Source: Bacteroidales bacterium UBA6229 (GTDB taxonomy: Bacteria > Bacteroidota > Bacteroidia > Bacteroidales > F082). From it: DNA of 64,000 nucleotides. Under the pieces are notes generated by a model. The model worked only from the letters and a program-made list of their open reading frames with translations. It was not told the DNA's origin and made no database searches. The stretch lies in assembly GCA_002440975.1 (NCBI GenBank), contig DJWN01000126.1, positions 22,441 through 86,440 of the forward strand, read 5' to 3'. Made by a program: the position numbers and the translations under genes. This document shows positions 19,429-29,900 of the stretch, piece by piece; position 1 is the first letter of the stretch; every line of letters starts with the position of its first letter.

Positions 19429-19488
19429 GTGAGTGACGGGAAGGTACAAAATGGCAATTAATTGCTGCATGGGTTTTTACTTATTTAA

Positions 19489-19593
19489 TTTATCATCACC
19501 TGACCAAAGGCCGGTTTAGGTTTTAGCACCACTCCTTACAGGGAAGGTTGCTAGAGCTTCGTTGAGCCTAGTCTCTCCACTCTTCTTTATAAA
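19489..19593 (-). ncRNA. SAM-I (S-box) riboswitch upstream of metH-metF
   Basis: The minus strand shows the S-box core in order: AGAGTGGAGAGACTAGGC, then ACGAAGCTCTAGCAACC, a P3-like hairpin (CCTTCCCTGTAAGGAG), GGTGCTAA, a P4 hairpin around CCGGCCTTTGG, and the closing P1 strand GATGATAAA pairing with TTTAT at the 5' end. These match the class I SAM aptamer (GGAGGGACTGG, GCAACC, GGTGCTAA). It lies about 100 bases before metH in the same orientation, as expected for SAM feedback. No strong terminator with a U-run is visible between aptamer and start codon, so control may be on translation. Confidence 0.9.
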
Positions 19594-19823
19594 TCAAACG
19601 GACCCTTACAAGGGAATGAGGAGGTCAATTTGAAATACGATGATGCAAAATAACAACAAATCTTGTGTTTTTGCAATTATTTGTATTTAATCTAAATTGC
19701 AACACTAAGTTTGATTTCATAAACAACACACACACAGCTAATTAAATCAAATCACACGAGTTATATGAGTGATACAACACAACAATTACCTGCTGTTTTT
19801 TGTTACAATCTGATAAAAACTGC

Positions 19824-19831
19824 TAATTTTG
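19824..19831 (+). promoter_or_regulatory. ahcY: ahcY promoter (-7 box, with -33 TTTG)
   Basis: TAATTTTG at 19824-19831 matches the -7 consensus. TTTG at 19799-19802 lies 21 bases upstream, close to the usual Bacteroidota -33 to -7 spacing. The ahcY start is 42 bases downstream. The remainder of the 19.4-19.87 kb gap holds the riboswitch and its AT-rich upstream region; no other gene is visible there. Confidence 0.6.
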
Positions 19832-19873
19832 CAGCCCTTTTTAATGATCTAAAAAACTATTTAGCAAAAAGTT

Positions 19874-21301
19874 ATGAATAATACCATGACAGCAAATGAA
19901 GTCCGATACAAGATTGCCGATATTAAGTTGGCATCCTGGGGACAAAAAGAAATTGAAATAGCCGAGAAAGAAATGCCCGGCCTGATGTCGTTGCGCGAGA
20001 GATATGGCAAAGAGCAACCATTGAAAGGTGCCCGGATTTCAGGATCCTTGCACATGACCATTCAAACTGCCGTTTTAATTGAAACTTTGCAGGCCCTGGG
20101 TGCTAAAGTACGCTGGGCAAGTTGTAATATTTTCTCTACACAGGATCATGCGGCAGCGGCTATTGCTGCCAAAGGAGTGCCTGTGTTTGCCTGGAAGGGT
20201 GAAACTTTGGAAGAATACTGGTGGAGTACCAAGCAAGCCCTGACTTTTGAAGACGGCCTTGGTCCTGATCTTATCGTGGATGATGGCGGCGATGCCACCC
20301 TGATGATTCACAAAGGGTATGAGATAGAGCAAAATCCGGAATTACTCAGGAAAACCCCCGGCAGCAATGAGGAAAAAGCATTGTTGAAAATACTTCAGGA
20401 GACTTATTTAGAAAACCCAAAACACTGGCGCGAAACCGTGAAAAGGTGGAAGGGTGTTTCGGAAGAAACCACAACCGGTGTTCACAGGCTTTATCAGATG
20501 AAAGAAGCCGGGAAGTTGCTTGTTCCTGCCATCAATGTGAATGACTCAGTTACCAAGTCGAAATTTGATAACCTTTATGGTTGCCGCGAATCGCTGGCCG
20601 ATGGTATCAAACGTGCCACGGATGTGATGCTGGCCGGAAAAGTGTGTGTGGTTTTGGGATATGGTGATGTGGGCAAAGGTTCTGCAAAATCACTTAAAGC
20701 CTATGGTGCACGCGTTTTGGTTACCGAGATCGACCCGATCTGCGCACTTCAGGCTGCCATGGAGGGTTATGAGGTTACTACTATTGATGAAGCATTGAAG
20801 ATTGGAAATATTTTTGTCACCACTACCGGTAACAAAGATGTTATCACGCTTGAACATATGCGTCGGATGAAAGACCAAAGCATCGTGTGTAATATTGGAC
20901 ATTTCGATAATGAAATTCAGGTTGACGCTTTGAATGCTGCTGATGATATTGAAAGGATTAATATCAAGCCTCAGGTTGATAAGTATGTAATGCCTCAGGG
21001 CAATGCAATTTATTTGCTTGCTGAGGGCCGCCTGGTAAATTTGGGTTGTGCCACCGGCCATCCCAGCTTTGTGATGAGCAATTCTTTTACCAACCAAACC
21101 CTTGCACAGATCGACCTCTGGAAGAATCGTGATAATTACGAAATTGATGTTTACCGTTTGCCCAAACACCTGGATGAAGAAGTTGCCCGTTTACATCTGG
21201 AACAAATTGGTGTAAAACTTACCAAGCTTACCCAAGCGCAGGCTGATTATATTGGCGTTGCTGTTGAAGGGCCTTATAAACCAGATCATTACAGGTATTA
21301 A
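19874..21301 (+). CDS. ahcY: Adenosylhomocysteinase
   Basis: AhcY reversibly hydrolyses S-adenosylhomocysteine to adenosine and homocysteine, removing the inhibitor of methyltransferases. The 475-residue protein has the substrate block [20 protein letters not shown], the catalytic stretch [14 protein letters not shown], the NAD Rossmann motif [13 protein letters not shown], the [17 protein letters not shown] strand, and a C-terminal KPDHYRY tail. Divergent metH and metF use or make the same intermediates, so the locus handles the methyl cycle. A clear terminator follows. Confidence 0.97.
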   Translation: MNNTMTANEVRYKIADIKLASWGQKEIEIAEKEMPGLMSLRERYGKEQPLKGARISGSLHMTIQTAVLIETLQALGAKVRWASCNIFSTQDHAAAAIAAKGVPVFAWKGETLEEYWWSTKQALTFEDGLGPDLIVDDGGDATLMIHKGYEIEQNPELLRKTPGSNEEKALLKILQETYLENPKHWRETVKRWKGVSEETTTGVHRLYQMKEAGKLLVPAINVNDSVTKSKFDNLYGCRESLADGIKRATDVMLAGKVCVVLGYGDVGKGSAKSLKAYGARVLVTEIDPICALQAAMEGYEVTTIDEALKIGNIFVTTTGNKDVITLEHMRRMKDQSIVCNIGHFDNEIQVDALNAADDIERINIKPQVDKYVMPQGNAIYLLAEGRLVNLGCATGHPSFVMSNSFTNQTLAQIDLWKNRDNYEIDVYRLPKHLDEEVARLHLEQIGVKLTKLTQAQADYIGVAVEGPYKPDHYRY

Positions 21302-21322
21302 TCTTTTTCCATTTTAAAAAAC

Positions 21323-21353
21323 ACCTTTCGAAATTTTCGGAAGGTTTTTTTTT
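21323..21353 (+). terminator. Intrinsic terminator after ahcY
   Basis: A stem with arms ACCTTTCGAAA and TTTTCGGAAGGT (one G-U type mismatch) is followed by an uninterrupted T-run of about ten bases, 20 bases after the ahcY stop. Confidence 0.88.
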
Positions 21354-21379
21354 GTGAAAGAATTTGCTTTAGCAAAACA

Positions 21380-21844
21380 TCAGTTGTAAATCCGTAAATA
21401 TTGTCCGTTGTAAGTTGTTTGGTATTGAATCAAAGGCCATTTTCCATCACCTTCAACAATGCTTCCGTTGAGTAAGAGATACGAAATGTCGTTGCATTCG
21501 TCATAGGCCATTGGATAATAATCACCTACAACAAGACGCGTACATTCATTTCCTTCGCAGCAGCGGTTTGGTTCGTTTGGTGGCATACGATCGTAGGCCA
21601 AGAACTCATTTTGGGTCATACGATATACAATAATTCCACGGCTGGGCGGATCGGCAGTCACATACATCCAGCCACCAACAGTGTTTAATTCCTGATAAAA
21701 TGTCCCGTTGGGATCAATGGTAAAATTGATGTAAGCCTTGGGATCATTAGGGTTGATCTCTTCTTTGCGACAAGCCGAAAGAATAAAGATCAACACTAGG
21801 ATTGTGGTAAGGAATCCTGATTTATAAGTACTAATTTTTGGCAT
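21380..21844 (-). CDS. Hypothetical lipoprotein
   Basis: Not recognised as a named family. Read from the ATG at 21844 the protein is about 154 residues, with a hydrophobic segment ending in the lipobox LSAC (Cys at about 25). The mature part is rich in aromatic residues and includes a Cys cluster (NRCCEGNECTRL) that could bind metal or form disulphides in the periplasm. The repeated YMTADPPS-like and LLNGSIVEGDGKWPL patterns suggest a small beta-fold, possibly Rieske-like in outline, but no complete motif is seen. It stands alone, convergent with ahcY. Confidence 0.7.
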   Translation of the reverse strand: MPKISTYKSGFLTTILVLIFILSACRKEEINPNDPKAYINFTIDPNGTFYQELNTVGGWMYVTADPPSRGIIVYRMTQNEFLAYDRMPPNEPNRCCEGNECTRLVVGDYYPMAYDECNDISYLLLNGSIVEGDGKWPLIQYQTTYNGQYLRIYN

Positions 21845-21990
21845 GATAGCTAGATAACGCACATTGAAAGTCATTATTACTCATATAAAGAGAGAATAAA
21901 TTTTGGCAAAGATAGTTTGCTTTAGGATGTAGTAGGAGAATTGCTGCTGTGTGATTTAAATTTTTGTAGGTTTGTTAACTGAATTTTAAG

Positions 21991-22254
21991 ATGAAGGCTA
22001 ATTTCATAATAAGATTTTTGGGTCTGTTTGGTTTTATTGTGCTGGTGATGACCATGCAGTCATGCAGCTTATTGGAGCGACCAGGTGCAGTAAAGAAAAA
22101 TCAAAAAATTGAACGTGAGCTACAACGTCAGGCTGATAAGGAATATGAACAGGCGCAGAGACAGCATCTCAAAATGCAGTCGGACGCTACCCGGAAAATG
22201 ATGAAAAAGATGGAACGAAAGAACAAAAAATGGCTGAAATCCAAAAAGCACTAA
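21991..22254 (+). CDS. Small lysine-rich lipoprotein
   Basis: An 87-residue protein with a hydrophobic signal ending in the lipobox MQSC (Cys25), followed by about 60 residues that are strongly basic and predicted helical (many Lys, Arg and Gln, ending KKMERKNKKWLKSKKH). Function unknown. Its last 25 bases overlap the start of the propeller kinase gene in another frame, so the two genes are very likely translated from one mRNA. A role as envelope partner of the sensor is possible but unproven. Confidence 0.7.
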   Translation: MKANFIIRFLGLFGFIVLVMTMQSCSLLERPGAVKKNQKIERELQRQADKEYEQAQRQHLKMQSDATRKMMKKMERKNKKWLKSKKH

Positions 22255-25200
22255 ACAAGCCGGTTTTACTATGTTTATTTTCCGGATTGGCTGAGATAAA
22301 ACGTTTCGGTCTTTTTTTGCTTTTGTTTTTTGCTTCGATTTTCAATCCGGTTGCCCATGCCCAGCAAGTTCCTGACAGACTTGTCTTTGAGCGTATTTTG
22401 TCAGAAAATGTGCGTATCGAAAAAGGACTAAGCCAGAATACCGTAAATACTATGATTCAGGACTCAGAAGGCTTTATGTGGTTTGGCACCTGGGATGGAT
22501 TAAATCGTTATGACGGATATAATTTTTTGATCTACAGCAAAAGTAATGGATTAAGCAACGAAACGATCAGGGCCTTGTTTCAGCGTAATGATACACTCTG
22601 GGTTGGAACAGAATACGGCCTGAATATTTTGCAAATGTCCACCGGTGAAATATCTAATTTTTATCATGATGAAAATGATTCTACAAGCCTGAGCAGTAAT
22701 ATGATCAACCATATCTTTGAAGATCACCTTGGCGTTATTTGGATAAGTACGGATGCAGGCTTGTCGGCTTTCAGGCCGACTCTTGGGGGTTTTTCGCGTG
22801 TGATTAGCAGAGACTATGGTAATCCGCTGAGAAGCAACAAGATGAATATGGCCACACAAGATTCGCTGGATAATTATTGGATTGCCACAAGTTATGGATT
22901 GGTATTGTATAAGATTGAAAATCAGAGTCTGACAAGGTTTTTTCACATTTCGGGAGATTCTAGTAGTTTGCCGGACAATCATGTAAATACACTGGCATTT
23001 GATCAATCCGGAAAGTTATGGGTAGGTACAAGAGCTGGCTTATGCCAGTATATACCGGAAAGCCGTAACTTTAAAACCATAGATTATCATGGACAATTAA
23101 GACCTGAAATTACAACAATTCATGTTGATGGCCATCGGGGTTTGTGGCTGGGCACGAATGGTGATGGGTTAATATATTATTGTTTTAGCGATAATACGTT
23201 CAAGCAGTTTGAGCATCTTGCCAACAGACCATATTCAATTTCTGACAACAGGATATATTCATTGTATAGCGATCATTATAATAATTTATGGGTTGGTACA
23301 TTTAATGGGTTGAATAAGCTCGACAGCAGATCGCCAAAGTTTCGGCTTTACAGATCGCAGCCATCACTGGAACATGGTTTTGTGAATAATTCGGTGTGGA
23401 CTTTTTTGGAGGCAGAGAACGGGAAAATCTGGATTGGAACGGATCATGGCGTAATAATTGCTGACAGGAAAGATAACACTTTTGAATTATTGATACCCAG
23501 GCAGGAGGCGAAGTTTGGAATTTCGCAAAACCTTGTCAGAAGCTTGTTTCGCGACAGTAAAGGGTATTACTGGATTGGTTTTAGAAACAGTGGTTTAAGC
23601 CGTTATGATCCGAAAACTAAAACATTCAAGCATTTTGAATCGGATCCTAAAGATTCCAATTCCCTGCCTAATAATTATGTTACAGATATTCAAGAGGATA
23701 GTCTTGGACGCATTTGGGTTGCAACCGACGATGGCCTGGCACGCCTGAATGAAACATCTGATGGATTTATTGTGTACAGAAATCATAACAGCAAAATTGG
23801 TGGTTTAGCTTCGAACAGGGTTTATGACTTGTTTATTGATCGTTCAGGAAGATATTGGCTGGCCACACTTACCGGATTAGCCTTATACAATTATCAGGAT
23901 GACAAGTTTACGCTTTTTCAAAGTAACGATCCCGACAGAGAGCTCTATGCAACAGGTAGAGATAAGCTGTTTTCGATCACCGAGCATAGTGATGGAAGTT
24001 TGTGGATTGGAACACGTGGAGAAGGCTTGTTGGTTTTTAATCCTGAAACAGGGCAATTTAAGCGATTCACCGAAAAGCACGGATTGTCGAATAACGTAAC
24101 CTATAAAGCACTGGAAGATTCTAATGGAATTATATGGATAACAACAAATTGGGGCCTTTCGCGCTATAACCCGACAGATTCAAGTTTTAGTAAATATGAT
24201 GTAACGGATGGATTACAAAGCAACGAGTTTAATCTGAATGCAGCCATGTTAGCCGCCGATGGTGAAATTTATATTGGTGGCATGAATGGATACAATGTGT
24301 TTTATCCGGATGAGATCCTGGTGAATACAACACCGCCTCCCATTCGAATTACGGCTTTTAAGAAGTTTAACCTGCTTCAGCAGAAGAACTTTAAGGATGG
24401 TGATACGATTATTTTAAACTATGATGATAACTATTTTGCTTTCGAATTTACAGCCCTGGATTTTACAAACCCTTACAAAAATAAATATCGATTTATACTG
24501 GAAAACTATAACAGAAACTGGATTGAACGCGATGCCAATCAGCGATATGCAGAGTTTGCCCGGGTAAGTGCCGGCACCTATACTTTTAGGGTAATGGCCT
24601 CGAATAGTGACGGATATTGGAATACTCAGGGCATTAAACTCACCATTATCATATTACCAGCATGGTACGATACCTGGTGGTTTAGAGGGATTGTAGTTTT
24701 ATTGCTTGTGTTGGCAGTGTATGGGCTTATCGTGCTTAGGTTAAATGTATTGCGGCGAAAACACGAAGCCGAAAAAAAATACCTGGCATTCGAAAAACAA
24801 ATGTATCAGCTGGAACAAAAAGCACTTCAGCTTCAGATGAATCCACATTTTTTGTTTAATTCTCTTAATAGCATTCAAAGTTTTGTGGTTAACAATGATA
24901 TTGATAATGCCATTCACTACCTATCTAAATTTTCGCAGCTGATGCGCCGTATTTTAAGCAATTCTGCCGAGAGCTCTGTTTTGTTGCGGGACGAATTACA
25001 GGCACTTAAACTCTACATCGAAATAGAAAGCCTGCGGTTTCATGGTAAGTTTACATTTCAAATAGAAGTGGATCCTGAGATTGACGACAGTTTTATTGAA
25101 ATACCTCCCATGATTCTTCAGCCTTATGTTGAAAATGCCATCTTACATGGATTGATGCATAGTTCCAAAACGGGTCATTTACAGATTATCATCAAACTGG

Positions 25201-25442
25201 AAGGAGAAAATATTCTCTGTATTATACAGGATGACGGCATTGGCAGGGAACGGGCAGCACAGATCAGGAAAGAATCGGGTATCGAACGAAAATCGCGCGG
25301 AATGCTCATTACCAAAGAACGCCTGGATGTGCTTAATCAATATACCGAGGATGTCTATATTGTTAAGGTGATCGATCTTTTTGATGAGGATAAGCAAGCC
25401 TGTGGAACCCGGGTCGAAATCAGAATTCAATATAAAGAGTAA
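22230..25442 (+). CDS. Beta-propeller sensor histidine kinase (LytS-type)
   Basis: A 1070-residue sensor of the hybrid-like two-component type typical of Bacteroidota. A long N-region precedes the signal helix (about 25-45, ending VAHAQQ). About fourteen propeller repeats follow (roughly 50-690), each with a variant of the phrase LWVGTxxGL, as in GKLWVGTRAGL and GIIWITTNWGLSRY. A Y_Y_Y domain comes next (about 710-785), then one membrane helix (about 817-838), a coiled coil, and the His_kinase domain with LQMNPHFLFNSLNSIQ (His873) and an HATPase with DDGIGRERA. The adjacent LytTR regulator is its evident partner. The start at 22230 overlaps the preceding lipoprotein gene; no other in-frame ATG precedes the propeller. 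Confidence 0.93.
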   Translation: MAEIQKALNKPVLLCLFSGLAEIKRFGLFLLLFFASIFNPVAHAQQVPDRLVFERILSENVRIEKGLSQNTVNTMIQDSEGFMWFGTWDGLNRYDGYNFLIYSKSNGLSNETIRALFQRNDTLWVGTEYGLNILQMSTGEISNFYHDENDSTSLSSNMINHIFEDHLGVIWISTDAGLSAFRPTLGGFSRVISRDYGNPLRSNKMNMATQDSLDNYWIATSYGLVLYKIENQSLTRFFHISGDSSSLPDNHVNTLAFDQSGKLWVGTRAGLCQYIPESRNFKTIDYHGQLRPEITTIHVDGHRGLWLGTNGDGLIYYCFSDNTFKQFEHLANRPYSISDNRIYSLYSDHYNNLWVGTFNGLNKLDSRSPKFRLYRSQPSLEHGFVNNSVWTFLEAENGKIWIGTDHGVIIADRKDNTFELLIPRQEAKFGISQNLVRSLFRDSKGYYWIGFRNSGLSRYDPKTKTFKHFESDPKDSNSLPNNYVTDIQEDSLGRIWVATDDGLARLNETSDGFIVYRNHNSKIGGLASNRVYDLFIDRSGRYWLATLTGLALYNYQDDKFTLFQSNDPDRELYATGRDKLFSITEHSDGSLWIGTRGEGLLVFNPETGQFKRFTEKHGLSNNVTYKALEDSNGIIWITTNWGLSRYNPTDSSFSKYDVTDGLQSNEFNLNAAMLAADGEIYIGGMNGYNVFYPDEILVNTTPPPIRITAFKKFNLLQQKNFKDGDTIILNYDDNYFAFEFTALDFTNPYKNKYRFILENYNRNWIERDANQRYAEFARVSAGTYTFRVMASNSDGYWNTQGIKLTIIILPAWYDTWWFRGIVVLLLVLAVYGLIVLRLNVLRRKHEAEKKYLAFEKQMYQLEQKALQLQMNPHFLFNSLNSIQSFVVNNDIDNAIHYLSKFSQLMRRILSNSAESSVLLRDELQALKLYIEIESLRFHGKFTFQIEVDPEIDDSFIEIPPMILQPYVENAILHGLMHSSKTGHLQIIIKLEGENILCIIQDDGIGRERAAQIRKESGIERKSRGMLITKERLDVLNQYTEDVYIVKVIDLFDEDKQACGTRVEIRIQYKE

Positions 25443-25463
25443 TTTTGTTAAAATATTAAAACT

Positions 25464-26210
25464 ATGCTCAGAGCTGTAATCGTTGAAGACGAGCTTAAAT
25501 CAAGAGAAACGCTACGCGGCCTGCTCAGTCGTTTTTGTGATGATGTAATGGTTTGCGCCGAAGCAGGCGGGGTTCAGTCCGGTAAGGAAGCAATTCTGGA
25601 ACATCAACCCGATCTGGTTTTTTTGGATATTGAAATGCCGGATGGCAGTGGTTTTAGATTGCTCGAACGCCTGGATGAAATAAATTTTGAAATTATTTTT
25701 ACCACAGCCTTTGAACAGTTTGCCATTAAGGCAATCAGATATGCGGCACTTGATTATTTACTGAAACCAATCGTGCCGGACGAGCTTGTTGCTGCTGTTG
25801 AAAAAGTTAGGCAACTGAAACAAAGAAGAAGCAATCAAAAACAGATCGAGGTTTTGCTCAACAACATTAATCCGAATCAACTCGAATCAAAAAAAATTGT
25901 GCTATCTACATCCGAGAAAATTCATGTTGTTGCAATGAATGATATTATTCGTTGTGAATCAGATAATTATTATACGCACTTTTATTTTACTGATGGCACA
26001 CATTTATTGATCAGCAAAACACTTAAAGATGTTGAAAGTCTTTTGGAGGAAGGGAATTTTATCCGCCCGCACAAATCACACCTTATTAATACGAAGTATA
26101 TCCGGAATTTTAATCGGGAACAAGTGGCTATTTTACTTACCGACGGTAGTATGATCCCCGTTTCGAGAAGAAAGAAAGAAAAAATTCTGGAAATTATTAA
26201 TCAATTGTAA
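25464..26210 (+). CDS. LytTR-family response regulator
   Basis: A 248-residue regulator: receiver domain with Asp55 in LVFLDIEMPDGSG and Lys in YLLKPIVP, then a LytTR DNA-binding domain (about 140-245) with IVLSTSEKIHVV, IIRCESDNYYTHFYF, FIRPHKSHLINTKYI and the terminal PVSRRKKEKIL. It follows the propeller kinase gene by 21 bases and is its probable target. LytTR regulators bind direct repeats in promoters. The TonB receptor operon starting at 26927 is a plausible regulon member by position only. Confidence 0.95.
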   Translation: MLRAVIVEDELKSRETLRGLLSRFCDDVMVCAEAGGVQSGKEAILEHQPDLVFLDIEMPDGSGFRLLERLDEINFEIIFTTAFEQFAIKAIRYAALDYLLKPIVPDELVAAVEKVRQLKQRRSNQKQIEVLLNNINPNQLESKKIVLSTSEKIHVVAMNDIIRCESDNYYTHFYFTDGTHLLISKTLKDVESLLEEGNFIRPHKSHLINTKYIRNFNREQVAILLTDGSMIPVSRRKKEKILEIINQL

Positions 26211-26358
26211 TGCCGTGTAACATGCTAAAAAATAAGGAAATAGGCAAAATTGTTTCACCCTTAAACTTGAAAATAAGAGCCGTTTTCTGATTTTTGATAG
26301 CAAGAAGTATATTTCTTTTATTACTTTTAGCCTCTTTAACTGGAATATAGATCGACCT

Positions 26359-26796
26359 ATGGAAGATTTTATTTACATCCTGATTGGTGTTATCTGGTTG
26401 GTTTTTAGTGTGATCAAGGGAACTCAAAAAAGAAAAACCCGGGATCAGAACCAGCAGGCAGGCAGCCCTCAACAAAAGAAGGAGAGGTCGTTTGACGATA
26501 TTTTGGCAGAGATATTAGGGGAGGAATCCGAACCTCAAACAGTATTTCAGGAGGTTAGTGAGCAGAAGAGCACGATCGAAATAACTGAAACAGAAGTAGG
26601 TGGAGCCTATCAATCACTTGAAGATCTGTACCTGATCGAGCATAAAGAGCAGTTAAAAAAAGAAGGAAATAGTAAAGATAATTCGGTAAAGAGAGCCATA
26701 GAACCAGAAACTATTAAGAAAACTAAAGGTCATCAGCCTTTCGATTTACGCAAGGCAATTATCTACCAAGCCATTTTGGAAAGGCCTTATGCTTAA
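26359..26796 (+). CDS. Hypothetical membrane-anchored protein
   Basis: A 145-residue protein with one N-terminal membrane helix (about 4-20, IYILIGVIWLVFSVIKG) followed by a charged, Gln/Glu/Lys-rich and probably disordered cytoplasmic part. The C-terminus is a short conserved-looking block (PFDLRKAIIYQAILERPYA) of the type seen in small Bacteroidota proteins of unknown function. It sits between the LytTR regulator and the TonB receptor gene, with 150- and 130-base gaps. Confidence 0.6.
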   Translation: MEDFIYILIGVIWLVFSVIKGTQKRKTRDQNQQAGSPQQKKERSFDDILAEILGEESEPQTVFQEVSEQKSTIEITETEVGGAYQSLEDLYLIEHKEQLKKEGNSKDNSVKRAIEPETIKKTKGHQPFDLRKAIIYQAILERPYA

Positions 26797-26846
26797 GTAT
26801 TTGTTAAGCTTTAGGGAACTTTTTTGTTAAGGTATGGTGGTTTTTC

Positions 26847-26878
26847 TTGGATAGTAAAATGAATTATTTCTATCTTTA
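26847..26878 (+). promoter_or_regulatory. Candidate promoter of the TonB receptor operon
   Basis: TTG at 26847-26849 and TATCTTTA at 26871-26878 (one mismatch to TAnnTTTG) are 21 bases apart, close to the phylum's -33/-7 spacing. The receptor start codon is 48 bases downstream. Confidence 0.4.
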
Positions 26879-26926
26879 CCGGCCTTAAACGCACATAAAG
26901 AGTAGTATAACATAAAATTACATGGT

Positions 26927-29900
26927 ATGTTGAGAAATTTACTGTTAACTCTGTGTATAGTGTTGATGTCTTGGACGTTAGCACTAGCTCAGCAAGGAAG
27001 ATTACAAGGTAAAGTTTACGAGAAAGACAGCCGGGAACCCATCCCATTTGCCAATATTGTACTCGAAAATGGCGGAACAGTGGTGGGAGGTGCTACCTCT
27101 GATTTTGACGGAAACTACGTTATTAACCCCATTCCTCCCGGAAAATATGACCTGAAGGCTACTTTTGTCGGGTATAATCCGGTTACGGTTACCGGTATCA
27201 ATATACCCGGTAACAAAATTACCTTTTACGATATCGTGATGACTGGTTCTTCAATCGACCTGGAGACAGTTGAGATTATCGAGTACAAGGTGCCATTGAT
27301 ATCCAAAGACCAGACCACTTCGGGCGCATCAGTAACTTCTGAAGAAATTAAGAAGATGCCAAACCGTTCGGCTGATGCTGTTGCTGCCACTGTTGGGGGT
27401 GTGTTCTCACAGGATGGCGAGCGCGGTAATGTGCGTGGAGCACGTTCGGATGCCACAGCAGTCTATATCGACGGTGTACGCGTTATTGGTTCAGGAAGTG
27501 TGCCACAGTCTGCTATCGAGCAGGTGGATGTGATCCTGGGTGGTACGCCGGCTCAGTATGGCGATGCCACAGGTGGTATTATTAACGTAACTACGAAAGG
27601 ACCTTCGCGTACGTTTGGTGCCGGAGTTGAACTCGAAACATCCGAGTTGCTTGATGCTTACGGCCATAACAGGCTTGGTTTTAATATCCAGGGGCCATTG
27701 CTTAAAGGTAAGAATCAGGAAACAGCTTTGCTCGGCTTCTTTATTGCAGGAGATATCAACTACAACCGTGATGGTAGAATTTCCGGCTTAGGCTATTATA
27801 GTGCCAATGATGCTACTTTGGCAAGTATTTCAACAAATCCGCTCAGACCAACAGGTATCGGATCCGGAACCCTTAGAAATGGTGAATTTGTGAGAGCATC
27901 AGATTTGAAACACTCAAAAACATCATTGAATACCGATCGTTATGGGATCAATCTCTCAGGTAATATTAACATCAGAACAACAGAAACCATCAACCTCTCT
28001 GTTGGTGGTACATTCAACAAATCAGAAGGGAATGATTACAGCTATTCTGGCTCATACTACAACTCTGATAAGAATACCCGTTTTGATGATAACACCTGGC
28101 GTGTTTTTGGTCGCTTCACCCAGCGATTCCCAACCGATAACGAAAGCAGTTCGATAGTAAAAAATATTTATTACTCTATTCAGGCTGACTATACGCGTGA
28201 GAAGAATTCTTATGGTGATCCGAATCATTGGGACAACTTATTTAAATACGGTTATCTTGGGAAATATCAAATTCACAGAACGCCATCTTTTGAGTTGGCA
28301 AGCGATACTGTAAACGGACATTATTATGAAGACGTATGGTTCCTGAGAACCTGGAATTTTGACACGCTTGTTAGCTGGACTCCCGCAGATATCAACCCTT
28401 TGGTTGCAAATTATACTACAAGTTATTACGATACTTATGCCGGTCAGCCCGATGGAAATTTTGAAAACTTTACGCAGATGCAGCTGGGTGGTGCTTTGTT
28501 GAATGGTGATTCGCCTCAGGCATTTTATGGCCTGTATCAAGCTCCCGGTGCAAATCAGAGCGGATATGGCTTTTCGGATAATGATCAGTTTAGCATAAAC
28601 GTAGCCGGTTCGATGGATATCGGAAATCATGAAATAAAGCTAGGGTTTCAGTACGAACAAAGAACAAACAGAAATGTGAGTTATGCGCCTACCCGTCTTT
28701 GGTCTTTAATGAGAGGTCTCACCAACTTCCATATCATGGAGATTGATACCGATAACCCCTTTCTGATTAGTTATGACGGTATTGTTGATACTGTAATGTA
28801 TTACAGACGATATGATGAATTGTCGCAACGTACTTTCGATATGAACTTAAGGACTAAGCTTGGTTTGCCTGTAGATGGCGTGGATTATATTAATATCGAT
28901 TCCTATGATTTTAATAACAATAGCATTGAGTATTTTGATAAAGATGGAAAGGTACATGTAATTAATGTAGATTCTGAATTGTTTGATATCAGCATGTTCA
29001 GCCCTGATGAACTATTGAATGATGGTGGTTATTATACCATGTATTCAGGATATGATTATACGGGTAAGAAGTTGACATCACAACCAAGTTTCGACGACTT
29101 TTTTAATGCCCGCGATGAGAATGGGATGTACACCAGACCAATCGGAGCATTTCAACCTGTATATCTGGCAGGCTATATTCAGGATAAATTTGCCTTTAGA
29201 GACCTTATCTTTAATATAGGTGTTCGTGTTGACCGCTTTGATGCCAACCAAAAAGTGTTGAATGACCCATTTTTGCTTTTCAATGCTTATACAGCCGGAG
29301 AAGTTACAAATATTAAAGGGCAGCCTGTTAGTCATCCTGCAGGTATTGGCAGCGATTATGTGGTTTATGTTAATGATGTAAGAAATCCATCGGAAATTGT
29401 TGGATACCGTTCAGAGAATATCTGGTATAATGCCAATGGTGCCGAAATCCAGGATCCCTCTCTATTGGATGTTGGCTCCGGTATTTCACCTTTCCTGATA
29501 AATCCGGATCAGCAAAGAGCCGATATCAATTCATTTAAAGATTATGAGCCTCAGTGGAGTGTGATGCCGCGTATTTCATTCTCCTTCCCGATTTCGGATG
29601 AAGCACTATTCTTTGCTCATTATGATGTTTTAACTCAACGTCCAACGAGTAATTTGTTCTCAAATCCTGCTACCTACTATTTCTTTGAGAGCATTAACGA
29701 TGTGATTAATAATCCTGCACTTAAACCATCTCAAACCATTGATTATGAACTTGGTTTTACTCAAAAGTTAACCAATTCCTCTTCTGTCACTTTCACGGCT
29801 TTCTATCGCGAGATGCGTGATATGATTCAGATTTATCGCTTCAATGGGGCTTATCCGAAAGATTATACTTCATTTAACAATCTTGACTTTGGTACCGTAA

